Shown: one piece after another, positions 19,485 through 35,242 of the stretch | Numbering within the stretch: position 1 is the stretch's first letter | Layout of the letters: every line of letters starts with the position of its first letter | Assembly: GCA_963743425.1 (NCBI GenBank) | Contig: CAVUPU010000002.1 | Coordinates: 806,001-870,000, forward strand | DNA from: JAJVID01 sp963743425 | GTDB taxonomy: Bacteria; Acidobacteriota; Blastocatellia; RBC074 | Direction of reading: 5' to 3' | DNA length: 64,000 bases | Notes under the pieces: generated by a model | What the model was told of the DNA's origin: nothing | Databases searched by the model: none | What the model saw: the letters and a program-made list of their open reading frames with translations, nothing else | Translations under genes and position numbers: made by a program

Positions 19485-19998
19485 ATGACACTCAAACGAT
19501 TGAACAACCGGTCAGTGAAATCCATCAAACGAATGGCTGTGGTTGGTCTCAGTCTGCTTCTGACCGTCGATCTGATTACTTCGACTCTCCGGGACTTGAG
19601 GGCTGAGGCTCGCAAATCGGGCCGCATCTCGTCAACTATCCCGCCCCCGGCGCTACAGGGCGCGGCAGCCATCGCCCATGTCAAATAGCGGGGCTCTACA
19701 ATTCGCTGCGCGACGCGCTGGGCGCCGCGCGCCGCGTGCGGGGCGCCTATTCCGTTGTTGCTCGCCGCTAGTCGATGAGCAGAGGTTGACCGCGAGCGAC
19801 GGAGCGGCGAATGCCGTCTTCGGCAGCTCAGTCGCGTTCAGCGGCTCGACCATCGTAGTGGGCGCGCCAGATAACAACATTGGCGGCAACTTCAGCCAAG
19901 GCTCGGCCTATGTCTTCAAGCGCCACGGCGGGAGTCAGGTCAAATCGCGGAAGCTGACCGCGGGCGACGGAGTGGAGGGCGCTCAATGGCGAAAGTGA
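19485..19998 (+). pseudogene. Relic of an exported FG-GAP repeat protein
   Basis: ATG 19485 (with AGGAGGAACC upstream) begins a 67-residue peptide with an export signal (MAVVGLSLLLTVDLI) and stops at 19688. After a stretch with no sensible frame, FG-GAP-type beta-propeller sequence appears at about 19778-19998 (RLTASDGAANAVFGSSVAF, STIVVGAPDNN, GSAYVFKR). The full family is several hundred residues, so most of the protein is missing. A second relic of the same kind lies at 25914. Confidence 0.72.
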
Positions 19999-20008
19999 TC
20001 ATCGTTAC

Positions 20009-20541
20009 TTATTCAGGCGACGCATCCGTCCAAATTTGGATAAGGACTATTTGACCTGTGCTGTCTTGATAGGGCATACCAGGTTTCGTAAGGCGCACCT
20101 TCTGGAGCAAAGTGTTGGCCTCGTTGTATGTCCGTCTCTTCATTGGATGGGTAAGCGTGCCACCTCCTTGAGGATCGCCAAATACGTAATTCCCGTTTTT
20201 GATTTCGACCTGTAACTTTCCGTCGCTGCCTGTACGAAGCTTCATATCGGCCTCAGAAGTAAAGGGTGGTTTGACCCATATCTGAATATCGCCTCTACCG
20301 CTTGATGGATACTCAGCGTCAATTACTGATGTGCGCGAGTCATTAAACATGATGACTCGCACGAATTTGATTCTTTCACTCTCACTAAAAATGTGCTTTT
20401 TAGGATACTCCCCATCATCGCCTCCAATAGCGTTAAAGACATCCTCTCTGGTTTCGAGAGCTACTCTGGTTTCGAGAGTTACCGATCCAGGGAAAATTTC
20501 GATCGGCGCAATATGTTGAGTCGTTATTTCGCCACTATGTT

Positions 20542-20545
<4 letters not shown>
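20009..20545 (-). CDS. Hypothetical 178-residue protein coupled to the kinase gene
   Basis: I do not recognise this protein. ATG 20545 has AAAGGAGATTC upstream and overlaps the repaired stop of the kinase/TPR gene (ATGA), so translation is coupled to it. Predicted features are beta-strand rich, with no signal peptide or membrane segment. Blocks worth noting are IEIFPGSVTLETRVALETRED (with a short TLETRV/ALETRE repetition), a run of charged and hydrophobic alternation in the middle, and IVLIQIWTDASPE at the end. It could be a substrate or scaffold of the kinase, but that is only context. Confidence 0.65.
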
Positions 20546-23933
<3,388 letters not shown>

Positions 23934-23934
23934 C

Positions 23935-23982
23935 AGTTTGCTCCCCGCTCAATTATGTAATCTGGTGTGACGCCGGCGTAAT
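23935..23982 (-). pseudogene. Scar of a deleted ECF sigma gene before the kinase
   Basis: On the minus strand, ATTACGCCGGCGTCACACC matches the first codons of the sigma gene at 19122 (start codon now ATT). A few bases later TTGAGCGGGGAGCAAA matches its last codons (18560 region), directly before the kinase ATG. The middle of the gene, about 530 bases, is gone. Confidence 0.75.
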
Positions 23983-24026
23983 AGAGGCTCTGTTCTCAAT
24001 TGGTCGGCCAAGTCAGCTTCGTCGCC

Positions 24027-24141
24027 ATTATACCCCTGCCTGAAATGGCGTCGTTAGCCGAATCAGCCCGGTTCAAAAAAAGTTTCACTGACGTTACCGC
24101 TTTTCGCCGCAAATCTCACATGCGTGATTGAGGGGCAAGGC
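24027..24141. promoter_or_regulatory. Conserved upstream block, copy B
   Basis: Paralogue of the block at 19285-19400 (shared words GTTACCG, TTTTCGCCGCAA, TCTCACATGC, TGATTGAGGGG with few changes). It stands between the leftward kinase gene and the rightward secreted hydrolase gene. The remaining 24142-24291 shows no further feature that I recognise. Confidence 0.6.
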
Positions 24142-24291
24142 GATGCCCCGAATGCCAAATGCAAATCGGATGGCCCCACGCTCATGTCGGCGATTGGCCA
24201 GGCGGATGGAGTCCGGCTGCCGCTGTCGAAGTGCGCTGAGGTCAACGCCAAAAGCGAACAGGGGCATACCGCCTCAGAAAGGTAAGAACTT

Positions 24292-25830
24292 ATGTTGAAG
24301 AACACAAAAATCGGAAAACACATAATTCCAAAATTCCTACTTGGAATTACGTTCTCAGTTTTAACCATCATGATTTTGAGGTCCGGACTCGTGGGTACAA
24401 CCTCAAGCGCTTCAGCGTCCGGCGCCGGGAGTCGCCCGTCGTCACAGCCGGCTCAAGGCTGTGACATGGAGCCGACCGGCGTCGAGACCAGCGATTATTG
24501 GATACACTACAAAGTGCCGCCCGGGCGCATGCCCGACCCGCAGTTCGACGGCAAGCCGGCGAAGCTCGAAGTGCATCGCGTCCGGCCCGTCTATGCGCAC
24601 GGCAAGTGTCAGGGGATTCCCAACCACGCCATAGTGTTGATCCACGGCCGAACCGTCCCGGGCCCTCCGAGTTTCGATCTACGGCATCCCACTGCTGAGG
24701 ACCCCGAGGGCGGAAAGCTCAGCCTGCAAGAATCGCTCGCGAGGGCCGGCATCGACACCTTCGCTCCAAGCCTGCTTGGCTACGGCCGTTCGACGAGGTT
24801 CGACAATGGGCTGAACGATCCCTGCAACGCGAGTCTCCCGGCCTACAACGCCGATGGCAGTTGTTCCTTTGCCGAAGGATGTGATCGAAGCTCGAACCCG
24901 GGCATCATGCCCTTCAATCAGCAGACAAGCGCGCTCGGGGTTAATCCGCTGGCCGGCCAGAGGTGCCCGCATTCGAGCGGGTATCGCTTTGCGCGCATGG
25001 ACGTCTGGGCGGACGACGTCCACCGGGTCATCGACGACGTCATCACGCGCGCGCAACCGGACAACAACAAGGTTGTCCTGCTCGGCCACTCGCTCGGCGG
25101 GGTGCGCGTCGCACGGGCCCTCTACCTTCTCGGAAACCAGGCTCAGAATAAGGTGCAGCGAGTTGTGTTCCTGTCGGCGATTTTTAACAGGATACCTCAG
25201 GGACCAATCAACTTACCGACCGAGGAGCAGGATCCGCCGCCGGCTTTGTCCACCTCTTTTCCCTTGTTGCTGGTCGGACGTACTACAGAGAACACTTTCT
25301 CGATATCGCCGGCGCGCGAGCCGGTCTGCACCGGTCGCCTCAACCCCGGCGTCCCGGATGCTTACTGGGAACAAAACATGAAGCTCGACGTGTTGGGGCG
25401 CGAGTGGGGAGGAAACGATCCACTGAACCCCGCCGGCCTCGTCCGCGCGCCGACCTTCTCCAACTACGGCTCGAACCCCGCCGTCGCAGCGACGTTCACC
25501 ATTCCGACGTTAGTGCTGCACGGCCTCGATGACATAACAGCCCACACGCAAAACTCGAACGATCTCTTCAATGCCCTGACATCGGTTACCAACAAGGTGC
25601 TGGTACAGGTCGGGTGCGGGGGCCACGTCATGCAGTTTGAAGGCTGCTCTGGCGCTCGCTGCGACGACGGAGACCCCAACACGACGCCTTACGGCGGGAA
25701 TTCCCAAACATGGGCCGGCCCCCATAGCACGACCGCCGCCGCGCTTATCGAGTGGGTCAAGCACGGAACCTTCAACGGCGCCGGGAGCGGACACTTCGTT
25801 ATCAACGATAGCGGCGTGGTGAGCAACTAA
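24292..25830 (+). CDS. Exported alpha/beta-hydrolase
   Basis: 512 residues with an N-terminal export signal (about residues 14-42, LLGITFSVLTIMILRSGLVG). The alpha/beta-hydrolase landmarks are HAIVLIHGR (oxyanion region), the nucleophile elbow GHSLGG with its serine, a late aspartate in VLHGLDDITAH, and a histidine in GCGGHVMQF. An insertion rich in cysteines lies between strands 4 and 6 (DPCNASLP, SCSFAEGCDRSS), suggesting disulfides in an extracytoplasmic enzyme. The substrate is unknown; lipase or esterase activity is the family expectation. Codon use resembles the neighbours, but surrounding genes are decayed, so this is an intact gene in an accessory island. Confidence 0.82.
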   Translation: MLKNTKIGKHIIPKFLLGITFSVLTIMILRSGLVGTTSSASASGAGSRPSSQPAQGCDMEPTGVETSDYWIHYKVPPGRMPDPQFDGKPAKLEVHRVRPVYAHGKCQGIPNHAIVLIHGRTVPGPPSFDLRHPTAEDPEGGKLSLQESLARAGIDTFAPSLLGYGRSTRFDNGLNDPCNASLPAYNADGSCSFAEGCDRSSNPGIMPFNQQTSALGVNPLAGQRCPHSSGYRFARMDVWADDVHRVIDDVITRAQPDNNKVVLLGHSLGGVRVARALYLLGNQAQNKVQRVVFLSAIFNRIPQGPINLPTEEQDPPPALSTSFPLLLVGRTTENTFSISPAREPVCTGRLNPGVPDAYWEQNMKLDVLGREWGGNDPLNPAGLVRAPTFSNYGSNPAVAATFTIPTLVLHGLDDITAHTQNSNDLFNALTSVTNKVLVQVGCGGHVMQFEGCSGARCDDGDPNTTPYGGNSQTWAGPHSTTAAALIEWVKHGTFNGAGSGHFVINDSGVVSN

Positions 25831-25913
25831 AGCGCGGGTCGCGGGAACTACGGCGAACTGACAGTTCGCCGTAGAGCCAACTGCGATCCGATCTGATGGA
25901 AAGGAGTTTAGCC

Positions 25914-26961
25914 ATGACTGATATCCAACAATTTCTTCTTTCGTCACATCACCCAACTCTTGCGCCTGTCCTCGGTGTTGATTATGGCTGGATGGGCGCT
26001 CTGGCTGGCGACATCGAGTCCCGGTTAACTACGCAAGGACCGTCACTCCGGCAAATCCTCTGTTTGCCCAGGAGACAAAGCTGACGGCGAGCGACGGCGC
26101 AGCCTTATGACTACTTCGGCTCAGTCGCGATCAGTGGAGACACATTGGTAGTCGGAGCGGATGCGCCGACGGCCCGACCGGAAACCAAGGCGCGGCTTAG
26201 TATTTGTGCACAGCGGAACGACCTGGTATCAACAATCAAAACTCACAGCTCTCGTTACGGCGCGGCCTCGCTGCTTCGGCGTCTCCAGTCGCGCAGATGG
26301 GATCACGGTGCGTAGTCGGAGCGTCAGCGCAGTGGCCCAAACGGAATGACCATGGCGCGGCCTATGGCATTGTGGGCTGGGAAAGTACTTGATACGAACA
26401 GTCAGGAATTCCCCCCGAATGGCGTGCCCGATTAATGACGCTTCGGCGCGCCCGATTTTGAATCGGATGCCCTACTATGCTGCGGTGAGTTTGTGCACAG
26501 TCGGAGACTTCCGCGGCAGGCTTCCATTCTGGCCTGGCGGCTTTCCTGGGCGTTTCCGAGTCAGAGCTTGCCCGCGTGGACATCATCGCGTTTGAGGATA
26601 ATGGGTTTGCGCCAGCCCCTTCCGGCGGCTGGTTGAAAGCAGTCACTGGGTCTTCAGCGACGGGACTGCTTCTTTCGCCATAGACTTTAACGAAACCACC
26701 GTTCCCGCGACGAGCATTCCAGGAGTGGTTGCGAATGGCAGCGTTAGCGGAGCCAGCTATGCCGCCTTCTTCGGTGTTCCGCCACTCCCTTCGACAGTGG
26801 ATCTTATCTGCTTTTTGACCTGCCACCGACGATCTAAGCACGGACAGCCCGGCCTTCGCGTCAGGTCAGCAATGGCTTCCCAATTGAGGGCGAAGGCACT
26901 GGCCAGATGTAGATGCTATTGGCATTCTGGCCTGCCCTGTAAGACGTCGAAGAACAAGTAA
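25914..26961 (+). pseudogene. Decayed FG-GAP repeat protein
   Basis: ATG 25914 (GGAAAGGAG upstream) starts a short peptide. Further on, in shifting frames, come fragments typical of exported FG-GAP propellers: ETKLTASDGAA, DYFGSVAISGDTLVVGA, FVHSGTTWYQQSKLTA, and later FAIDFNETTVPATSIPGVV. Stops and frame changes interrupt every 60-100 bases. No intact gene exists from 25831 to 27150; the last 190 bases before the carboxyltransferase show nothing recognisable. Confidence 0.68.
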
Positions 26962-27150
26962 CATTCCGGTTCTGACCGAAGCGCTAATGGGATTGCTTAC
27001 AACCAAACTTCAGGGCCTCGTCGGAACCGATCCGCTGGAAGCAAGGCAAAACTGGGTTATCTCGGAGCGGAACAGTTTCACTTGTGTAGAAACCTTAGGT
27101 AAGGGGAGTGGGGAATAGCGCCAGTCTTTTCAAAGACCATAAACGCCCGG

Positions 27151-28745
<1,595 letters not shown>

Positions 28746-28781
28746 CTCGTTCGGTTCTATATCAGAACACGTGAGGCCGGT

Positions 28782-28848
28782 ACAGTACCGCGCGCGTAAG
28801 CAAGCGGTTGACCCACAAGCAGCCGCTTGCTTACGCGCGCGGTACTGT
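28782..28848. repeat. Perfect 26-bp inverted repeat (palindrome family B)
   Basis: Arms 28782-28807 and 28823-28848 (ACAGTACCGCGCGCGTAAGC and on) are exact reverse complements with a 15-base loop. It lies between the divergent carboxyltransferase and oxidoreductase genes, where a terminator would be unexpected. Confidence 0.93.
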
Positions 28849-28954
28849 TAGGCATCAAGGTTATGCAAGGTTATGAAAGATTGACAGCATTGGGAATTTC
28901 GGGGACAGTACGCAACGCATTACAACACACAACCGAAAGGGTAACAAAACTACG

Positions 28955-30073
28955 ATGAAGAAAAAGATCAACGTTGCGATGATCGGCTATCAATTTATGG
29001 GCCGCGCCCACAGCAACGCCTGGCGGCAAGTCTCGCGCTTCTTCGACACTCCCGTCGAGCCGGTGATGAAAGTCATCTGCGGCCGCAACGAAGACGCGGT
29101 CAGGAATGCCGCCGGCGCGCTCGGCTGGGAAGAACACGAGACCGATTGGCGGCGGATTATGGAGCGCGACGACATTGACCTGATCGACATCTGCTCGCCC
29201 GGCGACGCTCACAAGTCGCAGGCCATCGCGGCGGCGAAGGCCAAAAAGGCGGTCTTCTGCGAAAAGCCGCTGGCCAACACTCTGAAAGAGGCCGAGTCGA
29301 TGCTCGACGCGGTCAAAAAGAATCGCGTCATTCACATGATCTGCCACAACTACCGCCGCGCCCCCGCCGTCACGCTGGCCAAACAGATGATCGAGGCGGG
29401 TGAGATCGGCGACATCTTTCATTATCGTGGGACATACCTGCAGGATTGGATCGTCGACCCGATGTTTCCGCGCGTCTGGCGATTGCAGAAATCGGTGGCG
29501 GGTTCCGGCGCGCTCGGCGACATCGCGTCGCATTCGATTGATCTGGCGCGCTACCTGGTCGGCGAGATCACCGAGGTTTCGGGGCTGCTCAAGACCTTCA
29601 TCAAAGAGCGACCGATGCCCGACAAAAAAAAGCAGATGGGCAAGGTTGACGTGGACGACGCCGCGCTCTCGCTGGTCAAATTCCGCGACGGCGCGATCGG
29701 TTCGATAGAAGGCACGCGCTTCGCCACGGGCCGCAAGAACTACAACCGTTTCGAGATCAACGGGAGCAAAGGGAGCATCGTTTTCAACCTCGAACGGATG
29801 AACGAACTGGAGGTTTATAAAGAGGAAGGCGCGAACAGCGGCTTCAAAACCGTCCTGGCGACCGACGCCTCGCACCCGTATTTCGGCGCATGGTGGCCGC
29901 CGGGGCACATCATCGGCTACGAACACACGTTCACGCACACAATCCACGACCTGCTCAAGGCCGTCGCCGACGGCAAAATCCCGACACCCAACTTCGACGA
30001 CGGCGTAAGGAATCAGCGAGTGCTCGACGCGATTGAACGATCGGCGAAATCGAGGCAATGGGAGAAGGTGTAA
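28955..30073 (+). CDS. Gfo/Idh/MocA family NAD(P)-dependent oxidoreductase
   Basis: 372 residues. The N-terminal Rossmann domain has INVAMIGYQFMGRAHSNAW (the glycine motif is slightly unusual: GYQFMG), DLIDICSPGDAHKSQAIAAA and the hallmark FCEKPLANTLKEAE. The C-terminal domain has HMICHNYRRAPAV, GALGDIASHSIDLARYLVGE and substrate-binding histidines. It likely oxidises a sugar or cyclitol; no pathway partner lies nearby. ATG 28955 follows AAAGGGTAACAAAACT. It stands alone after a palindrome and before the ECF42 relics. Confidence 0.93.
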   Translation: MKKKINVAMIGYQFMGRAHSNAWRQVSRFFDTPVEPVMKVICGRNEDAVRNAAGALGWEEHETDWRRIMERDDIDLIDICSPGDAHKSQAIAAAKAKKAVFCEKPLANTLKEAESMLDAVKKNRVIHMICHNYRRAPAVTLAKQMIEAGEIGDIFHYRGTYLQDWIVDPMFPRVWRLQKSVAGSGALGDIASHSIDLARYLVGEITEVSGLLKTFIKERPMPDKKKQMGKVDVDDAALSLVKFRDGAIGSIEGTRFATGRKNYNRFEINGSKGSIVFNLERMNELEVYKEEGANSGFKTVLATDASHPYFGAWWPPGHIIGYEHTFTHTIHDLLKAVADGKIPTPNFDDGVRNQRVLDAIERSAKSRQWEKV

Positions 30074-30113
30074 CCGCACAAAAAAAACTTGAGAGATGTA
30101 GAGATCCTCGAAT

Positions 30114-30350
30114 TTGTTCCGACTACTCCATGAAAAGGCGCCAAGTGCGGCGCCAGAATCAAAAGACGGCGTCTTCCCGGAATCCAAGGAGTTTCTGGCC
30201 GGATACACGATCATTGACGTGGAAAGCGCCCAGCAGGCGTATAAAATCGCCGCGCGGTTGTCGGCGTCGCCTGGGCCTGGAGGGGTCCCGGGGAATATGC
30301 CCATCGAGGTGCGGCAAGTGATGAGCGGGGCGCCGGAAGAATTGCCGTGA
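30114..30350 (+). pseudogene. Relic of a DGPF/YCII-type protein
   Basis: Only the C-terminal half survives: SKDGVFPESKEFLAGYTIID corresponds to the DGPF-xE-KE-GG block of these proteins, followed by AQQAYKIAARL and MPIEVRQVM. The first 40-50 residues of a normal copy are missing. The stop overlaps the GTG start of the sigma factor relic. DGPF genes next to ECF42 sigma genes are a known pairing, which supports both assignments. Confidence 0.75.
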
Positions 30351-30921
30351 TAGAACACCCATTGGACATTCCGATCGAGCGCCTGTTGCGCGAATTGAGG
30401 CCGCAGGCGCTCGGGACTGTTGCGAGAAGATTTCACGACTTCGCGGCGGCCGAGGACGCCGTTCAGGAGGCGTCGCTCGCCGCGGCGATGCAGTGGCCAC
30501 GCGAAGGCCTGCCGGACAATCCCCGCGCGTGGCTGACGCAGGTCGCCTTCCGGCGGATGGCTGACCACATTCGCAGCGAATCCGCTCGCCGCCATCGCGA
30601 AAGCGAGGTGGCGCTGGAGGCGGCCCACAGAACAGAACCGACGGCCATCGAGACTGCGCCGCAGGAAGACGACACGCTGGTCCTTCTCTTCATGTGCTGC
30701 CATCCCGCATTGACTCCGGCTTCGGCGATTGCATTGACGTTGCGGGCGGTTGGCGGCTTGACCACGGCGGAGATCGCCCGCGCGTTTCTCGTTCCCGAGG
30801 CGACAATGGCCCAGCGGATCAGCCGGGCCAAGCAAAGCATACGGCGGCGGGCAAGACAGGGAGTCTCCCGGAGCGCAACTACCTTCTCACGCAGGCCGCG
30901 CGACTCTCGATCGAACTGTGA
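30347..30921 (+). pseudogene. ECF42-type sigma factor with internal deletion
   Basis: GTG 30347 begins a recognisable region 2 (RFHDFAAAEDAVQEASLAAAMQW, PDNPRAWLTQVAFRRMADH) and region 4 (CCHPALTPASAIALTLRAVGG, EIARAFLVPEATMAQRISRAK). A normal ECF42 protein continues for about 200 residues as a TPR-like C-terminal domain. Here, right after AKQSI, only a short tail in another frame remains (GSLPERNYLLTQAARL). Hence most of the C-terminal domain is deleted and the gene is likely dead. Nothing else recognisable lies between 30922 and 31086. Confidence 0.78.
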
Positions 30922-31086
30922 CTAATCATCTGCAATTGAATTTGTGGTCTTGAGCGCCTATCATCCTGCCGCTGTTGCGCTCTTCTTTGTTGTATCAAAT
31001 CGGCCAAAACATCGAACATCGAATCGTCGTAGCAGTCGCTCTCTAGCGTGGGGCCAATCTGCTGCGGCGATTCCTCCGGAGGAATT

Positions 31087-32406
<1,320 letters not shown>

Positions 32407-32523
32407 TTGCCGGCTGCTGATGATTCATCGCGGCGTCAGGGCTCTCCACTGACGATTCCCATAGCGGCATCGCAGCGCGGATGCTACACTGCGCGCGCTT
32501 TTCCACAAAGGAGCTAGACATTG

Positions 32524-33498
32524 ATGAGCCTGCCGGAACGATTGCCAACTTTCGATGAATTGCCCGTCAAACCTGATTACCCGCCACGATCCGCCTGGGG
32601 CGTATTCGGCGATGACGATCAAATCGGGACGCTGAATCTGCTGACGCCGGAACGGGTGGCTGCCGCCGCTCAGTTGGTGAAGACCGGCCAGGTGTTCGCT
32701 ATGAACTGGGAATTGGAGCAACCGAACCCTCCGCTGTTCAACCGCGCGGCATTGCGCCACACGATCAACCGGCGGCGCAGGAATGTCTTCGATGACGTTT
32801 ACGACGACTTCAACACGCAATCTTCTTCGCAATGGGACGGCCTGAGGCATTTCGGGAATCGGCAGTATGGCTTTTACAACGGCGTCACCGAAGAGCAGAT
32901 CGCTGATGAAACCAATGTGATCAACGGAATTCATCATTGGGCGCGTCGAGGCATCGCGGGGCGGGGCGCGCTCGTTGACTTTCAGCGTTTCGCCGCCGCG
33001 CACGGCATCGCGTTCAATCCCGGCGAGCGTTACGGAATTACGCCCGAGGAATTGCAGGCGGCGGCGGATTGGCAAGGCCTGCGCTTTCAAACCGGCGACA
33101 TCCTGATGCTGCGCACGGGATGGATCGAATGGTATTGCGGTCTGAGCGAAGAGCGGAAATCAGAGATTGCGCAACCCGGCGCATTGCAGATCGCTGGATT
33201 GGAGCAAGGCGATGATTCGCTGCGCTTCCTCTGGGACAATCATTTCGCCGCGATCGCCAGCGACAATCCGCCTTTTGAAGCTATACCGCCCGCCACTCCC
33301 GACAAAGGTGAGAATCCGGGGATGATGCACGGCACGATCATCGGCCTGTGGGGCATGCCCATCGGCGAGATGTTCCAGTTGGACGCTCTGGCAGCGGCTT
33401 GCGCCGATGATCATCGCTACGAGTTTTTCTTTACCTCCGCGCCACTAAACAAACTCGGGGGCGTGGCTTCGCCGCCAAATGCGTTGGCGATAAAATAA
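32524..33498 (+). CDS. Cyclase-family protein (kynurenine formamidase-like metal hydrolase)
   Basis: 324 residues of the PF04199 cyclase type. Landmarks are PRSAWGVFGDDDQIGTLNLL, SSSQWDGLRHFGN in place of the usual HxGTHxD metal motif, HHWARRGIAGRGALVDF, and GDILMLRTGW. Relatives hydrolyse formamides, lactones or amides with a metal ion. AAGGAG lies 11 bases before ATG 32524 and 8 before TTG 32521, so either may be the start. The stop overlaps the ATG of the FAD oxidase gene (TAATG), indicating translational coupling and a shared pathway. Confidence 0.85.
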   Translation: MSLPERLPTFDELPVKPDYPPRSAWGVFGDDDQIGTLNLLTPERVAAAAQLVKTGQVFAMNWELEQPNPPLFNRAALRHTINRRRRNVFDDVYDDFNTQSSSQWDGLRHFGNRQYGFYNGVTEEQIADETNVINGIHHWARRGIAGRGALVDFQRFAAAHGIAFNPGERYGITPEELQAAADWQGLRFQTGDILMLRTGWIEWYCGLSEERKSEIAQPGALQIAGLEQGDDSLRFLWDNHFAAIASDNPPFEAIPPATPDKGENPGMMHGTIIGLWGMPIGEMFQLDALAAACADDHRYEFFFTSAPLNKLGGVASPPNALAIK

Positions 33499-34979
33499 TG
33501 AACAATCCTGTTAATCGCAGAGAGTTTTTGAAACGCGGCCTCTTTGCCGCAGCGACGCTTCCCTGTTTTCATCCGGTCATTGCCGCCGCAAGCCGGGATG
33601 CAATCCGCCGAACCGGCGCAGCCAGGAAAGCGATTGTCATCGGCGCGGGCTTGGCAGGCTTATCGTCGGCTTATGAACTGACGCAGGCCGGGCACGAGGT
33701 CACTGTGCTTGAGGCGCGCACGCGCAGCGGCGGACGAGTGTGGACGCTGCGCGATTCATTTCCCGAAGGACTGCACGCCGAAGCCGGGGCGACGAATGTG
33801 TTCGACAATCACGAATGGACGATGAAATACGTCAAGGAGCTAGGCGTGGCGCTCGATCCAATGGGATCAACCGGCGGCGGCGCGTCCATCTTTCACATAC
33901 GTGGAAAACGGATAGTCATCAAGTCGGGCGCTCCGGTTGAATGGCCGCTGGAACTGAAGCCGGAAGAAAAAGAGATGGGGCGCGGCGGGTTGTGGGCAAA
34001 GTACGTCGCGCCTGTAGTGAAAGAACTCGGCGACCTCGAAGCGGCGGACTGGCCGTCGGCGCCGCTCAAGCGATACGACAGCATGTCGTTCGCTGAGTTT
34101 CTCCGCCAGCAGGGCGCTTCACCGGGCGCAGTGGAGATTCTGCGACTGGGGCTGGCCGATCAATTGGGCGAAGGGGCCGATGCTGTCTCGGCGTTGAACC
34201 TGCTGCGCGAAGCCGCTCCGCGCGCCGTGGTCAAACAGTCGTTCACCATTCATGGCGGGAGCGACACGTTGCCACGCGCATTCGCTGCCAGGCTCGGCGA
34301 CAGGATTCATTACGGCGCGCCGGTGGTGAAGATCGAACACGATGCGGCCGGCGTGCGTGTGATCTGTTCGCAGGAGGGGAACCAACAGACGTTCGCGGCG
34401 GATTATCTGATCTGCGCGATTCCGTTTGCAGTGCTGAAGCGTGTGGAAGTTTCGCCTGACTTTTCGCCCGAGAAGCGGCGGGCGATAGCGCAACTGGGGA
34501 ATACTTCTGTCGTGCGTGTTTTTATGCAAACTCGCAAACGGTTCTGGCGGGACGAAGGGCTTTCGGGCGCGGCGACAACCGACCTGCCGATCATGACCGC
34601 ATATGACAAAGCGCATTACTTGCCCGGCAAGCGCGGCCTGCTGGAAGCTTATGTAGCCGGCGCGCAAGCCCGGCGCCTGGCGGCGATGACAGCCAGTGAT
34701 CGCATGAATTTCACGGTCAGGCAGATGGAGCGGATTCTCCCGGCCATCCGCGAACATTACGAAGGCGGCGCGTCGGTCTGTTGGGACGAAGACGAATGGG
34801 CGCGCGGCGCTTATGCCTGGTTCAAACCGGGGCAAATGGAATCGTTCCTGCCGCACATCGCCCGACCCGAAGGGCGCGTGCATTTCGCAGGTGATCACAC
34901 TTCACCCTGGCCTGGTTGGATGAACGGGGCGTTGCAATCGGGCGCCCGCGCGGCGCGCGAAGTCAATCAGGCTGTATAA
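33498..34979 (+). CDS. FAD-dependent amine oxidase family protein with Tat-type signal
   Basis: 493 residues. The start NRREFLKRGLFAAATL is a Tat signal with the twin arginine, so the enzyme is exported folded. An FAD-binding Rossmann motif follows (IVIGAGLAGLSSAYEL, then VLEARTRSGGRVWTL). The C terminus has the flavin-contact motif VHFAGDHTSPWPGWMNGAL of monoamine and L-amino acid oxidases. It probably oxidises an amine or amino acid outside the cytoplasm. Coupled to the preceding cyclase gene. No active-site loss is apparent. Confidence 0.92.
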   Translation: MNNPVNRREFLKRGLFAAATLPCFHPVIAAASRDAIRRTGAARKAIVIGAGLAGLSSAYELTQAGHEVTVLEARTRSGGRVWTLRDSFPEGLHAEAGATNVFDNHEWTMKYVKELGVALDPMGSTGGGASIFHIRGKRIVIKSGAPVEWPLELKPEEKEMGRGGLWAKYVAPVVKELGDLEAADWPSAPLKRYDSMSFAEFLRQQGASPGAVEILRLGLADQLGEGADAVSALNLLREAAPRAVVKQSFTIHGGSDTLPRAFAARLGDRIHYGAPVVKIEHDAAGVRVICSQEGNQQTFAADYLICAIPFAVLKRVEVSPDFSPEKRRAIAQLGNTSVVRVFMQTRKRFWRDEGLSGAATTDLPIMTAYDKAHYLPGKRGLLEAYVAGAQARRLAAMTASDRMNFTVRQMERILPAIREHYEGGASVCWDEDEWARGAYAWFKPGQMESFLPHIARPEGRVHFAGDHTSPWPGWMNGALQSGARAAREVNQAV

Positions 34980-35132
34980 CCCCGCGCGCCGGTGTGGCGT
35001 AGCCTCGCCGCTGAATGCGCTGGCGATCAGAGAGAGATCAGAAAAAACCTTCGTGCTCTTCGTTTCTTCGTGGTTGATTTTTGGAGGAGCGATCCATCTT
35101 GCTTGGCGACGCCCTGAATCAATGAAAATCTT

Positions 35133-35223
35133 CCCTGGGTACGCATCGCTTGGGAGCGTGCCAGGCTTCGATTACTCGTCCATTGATCGAAGTCGAGCAC
35201 GCTGGAAGCGATGCGTACCCAGG
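35133..35223. repeat. Inverted pair of a dispersed repeat (GGTACGCATCGCTT)
   Basis: CCCTGGGTACGCATCGCTT at 35133 faces its reverse complement ending at 35223, with three mismatches at the inner ends. A third copy lies at 36653. The pair ends 13 bases before the amidohydrolase ribosome site. The rest of 34980-35132 holds a CTTCGT-type repeat (35051-35078) and nothing else clear. Confidence 0.85.
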
Positions 35224-35242
35224 GATTTCGGAGGAGAAACGT

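Noticed and set aside
28871..30835. 654-codon open frame on the minus strand
   Set aside because: It is the antisense of the Gfo/Idh/MocA gene and of the ECF42 relic, both with clear family motifs. Long antisense frames are common at this GC content.
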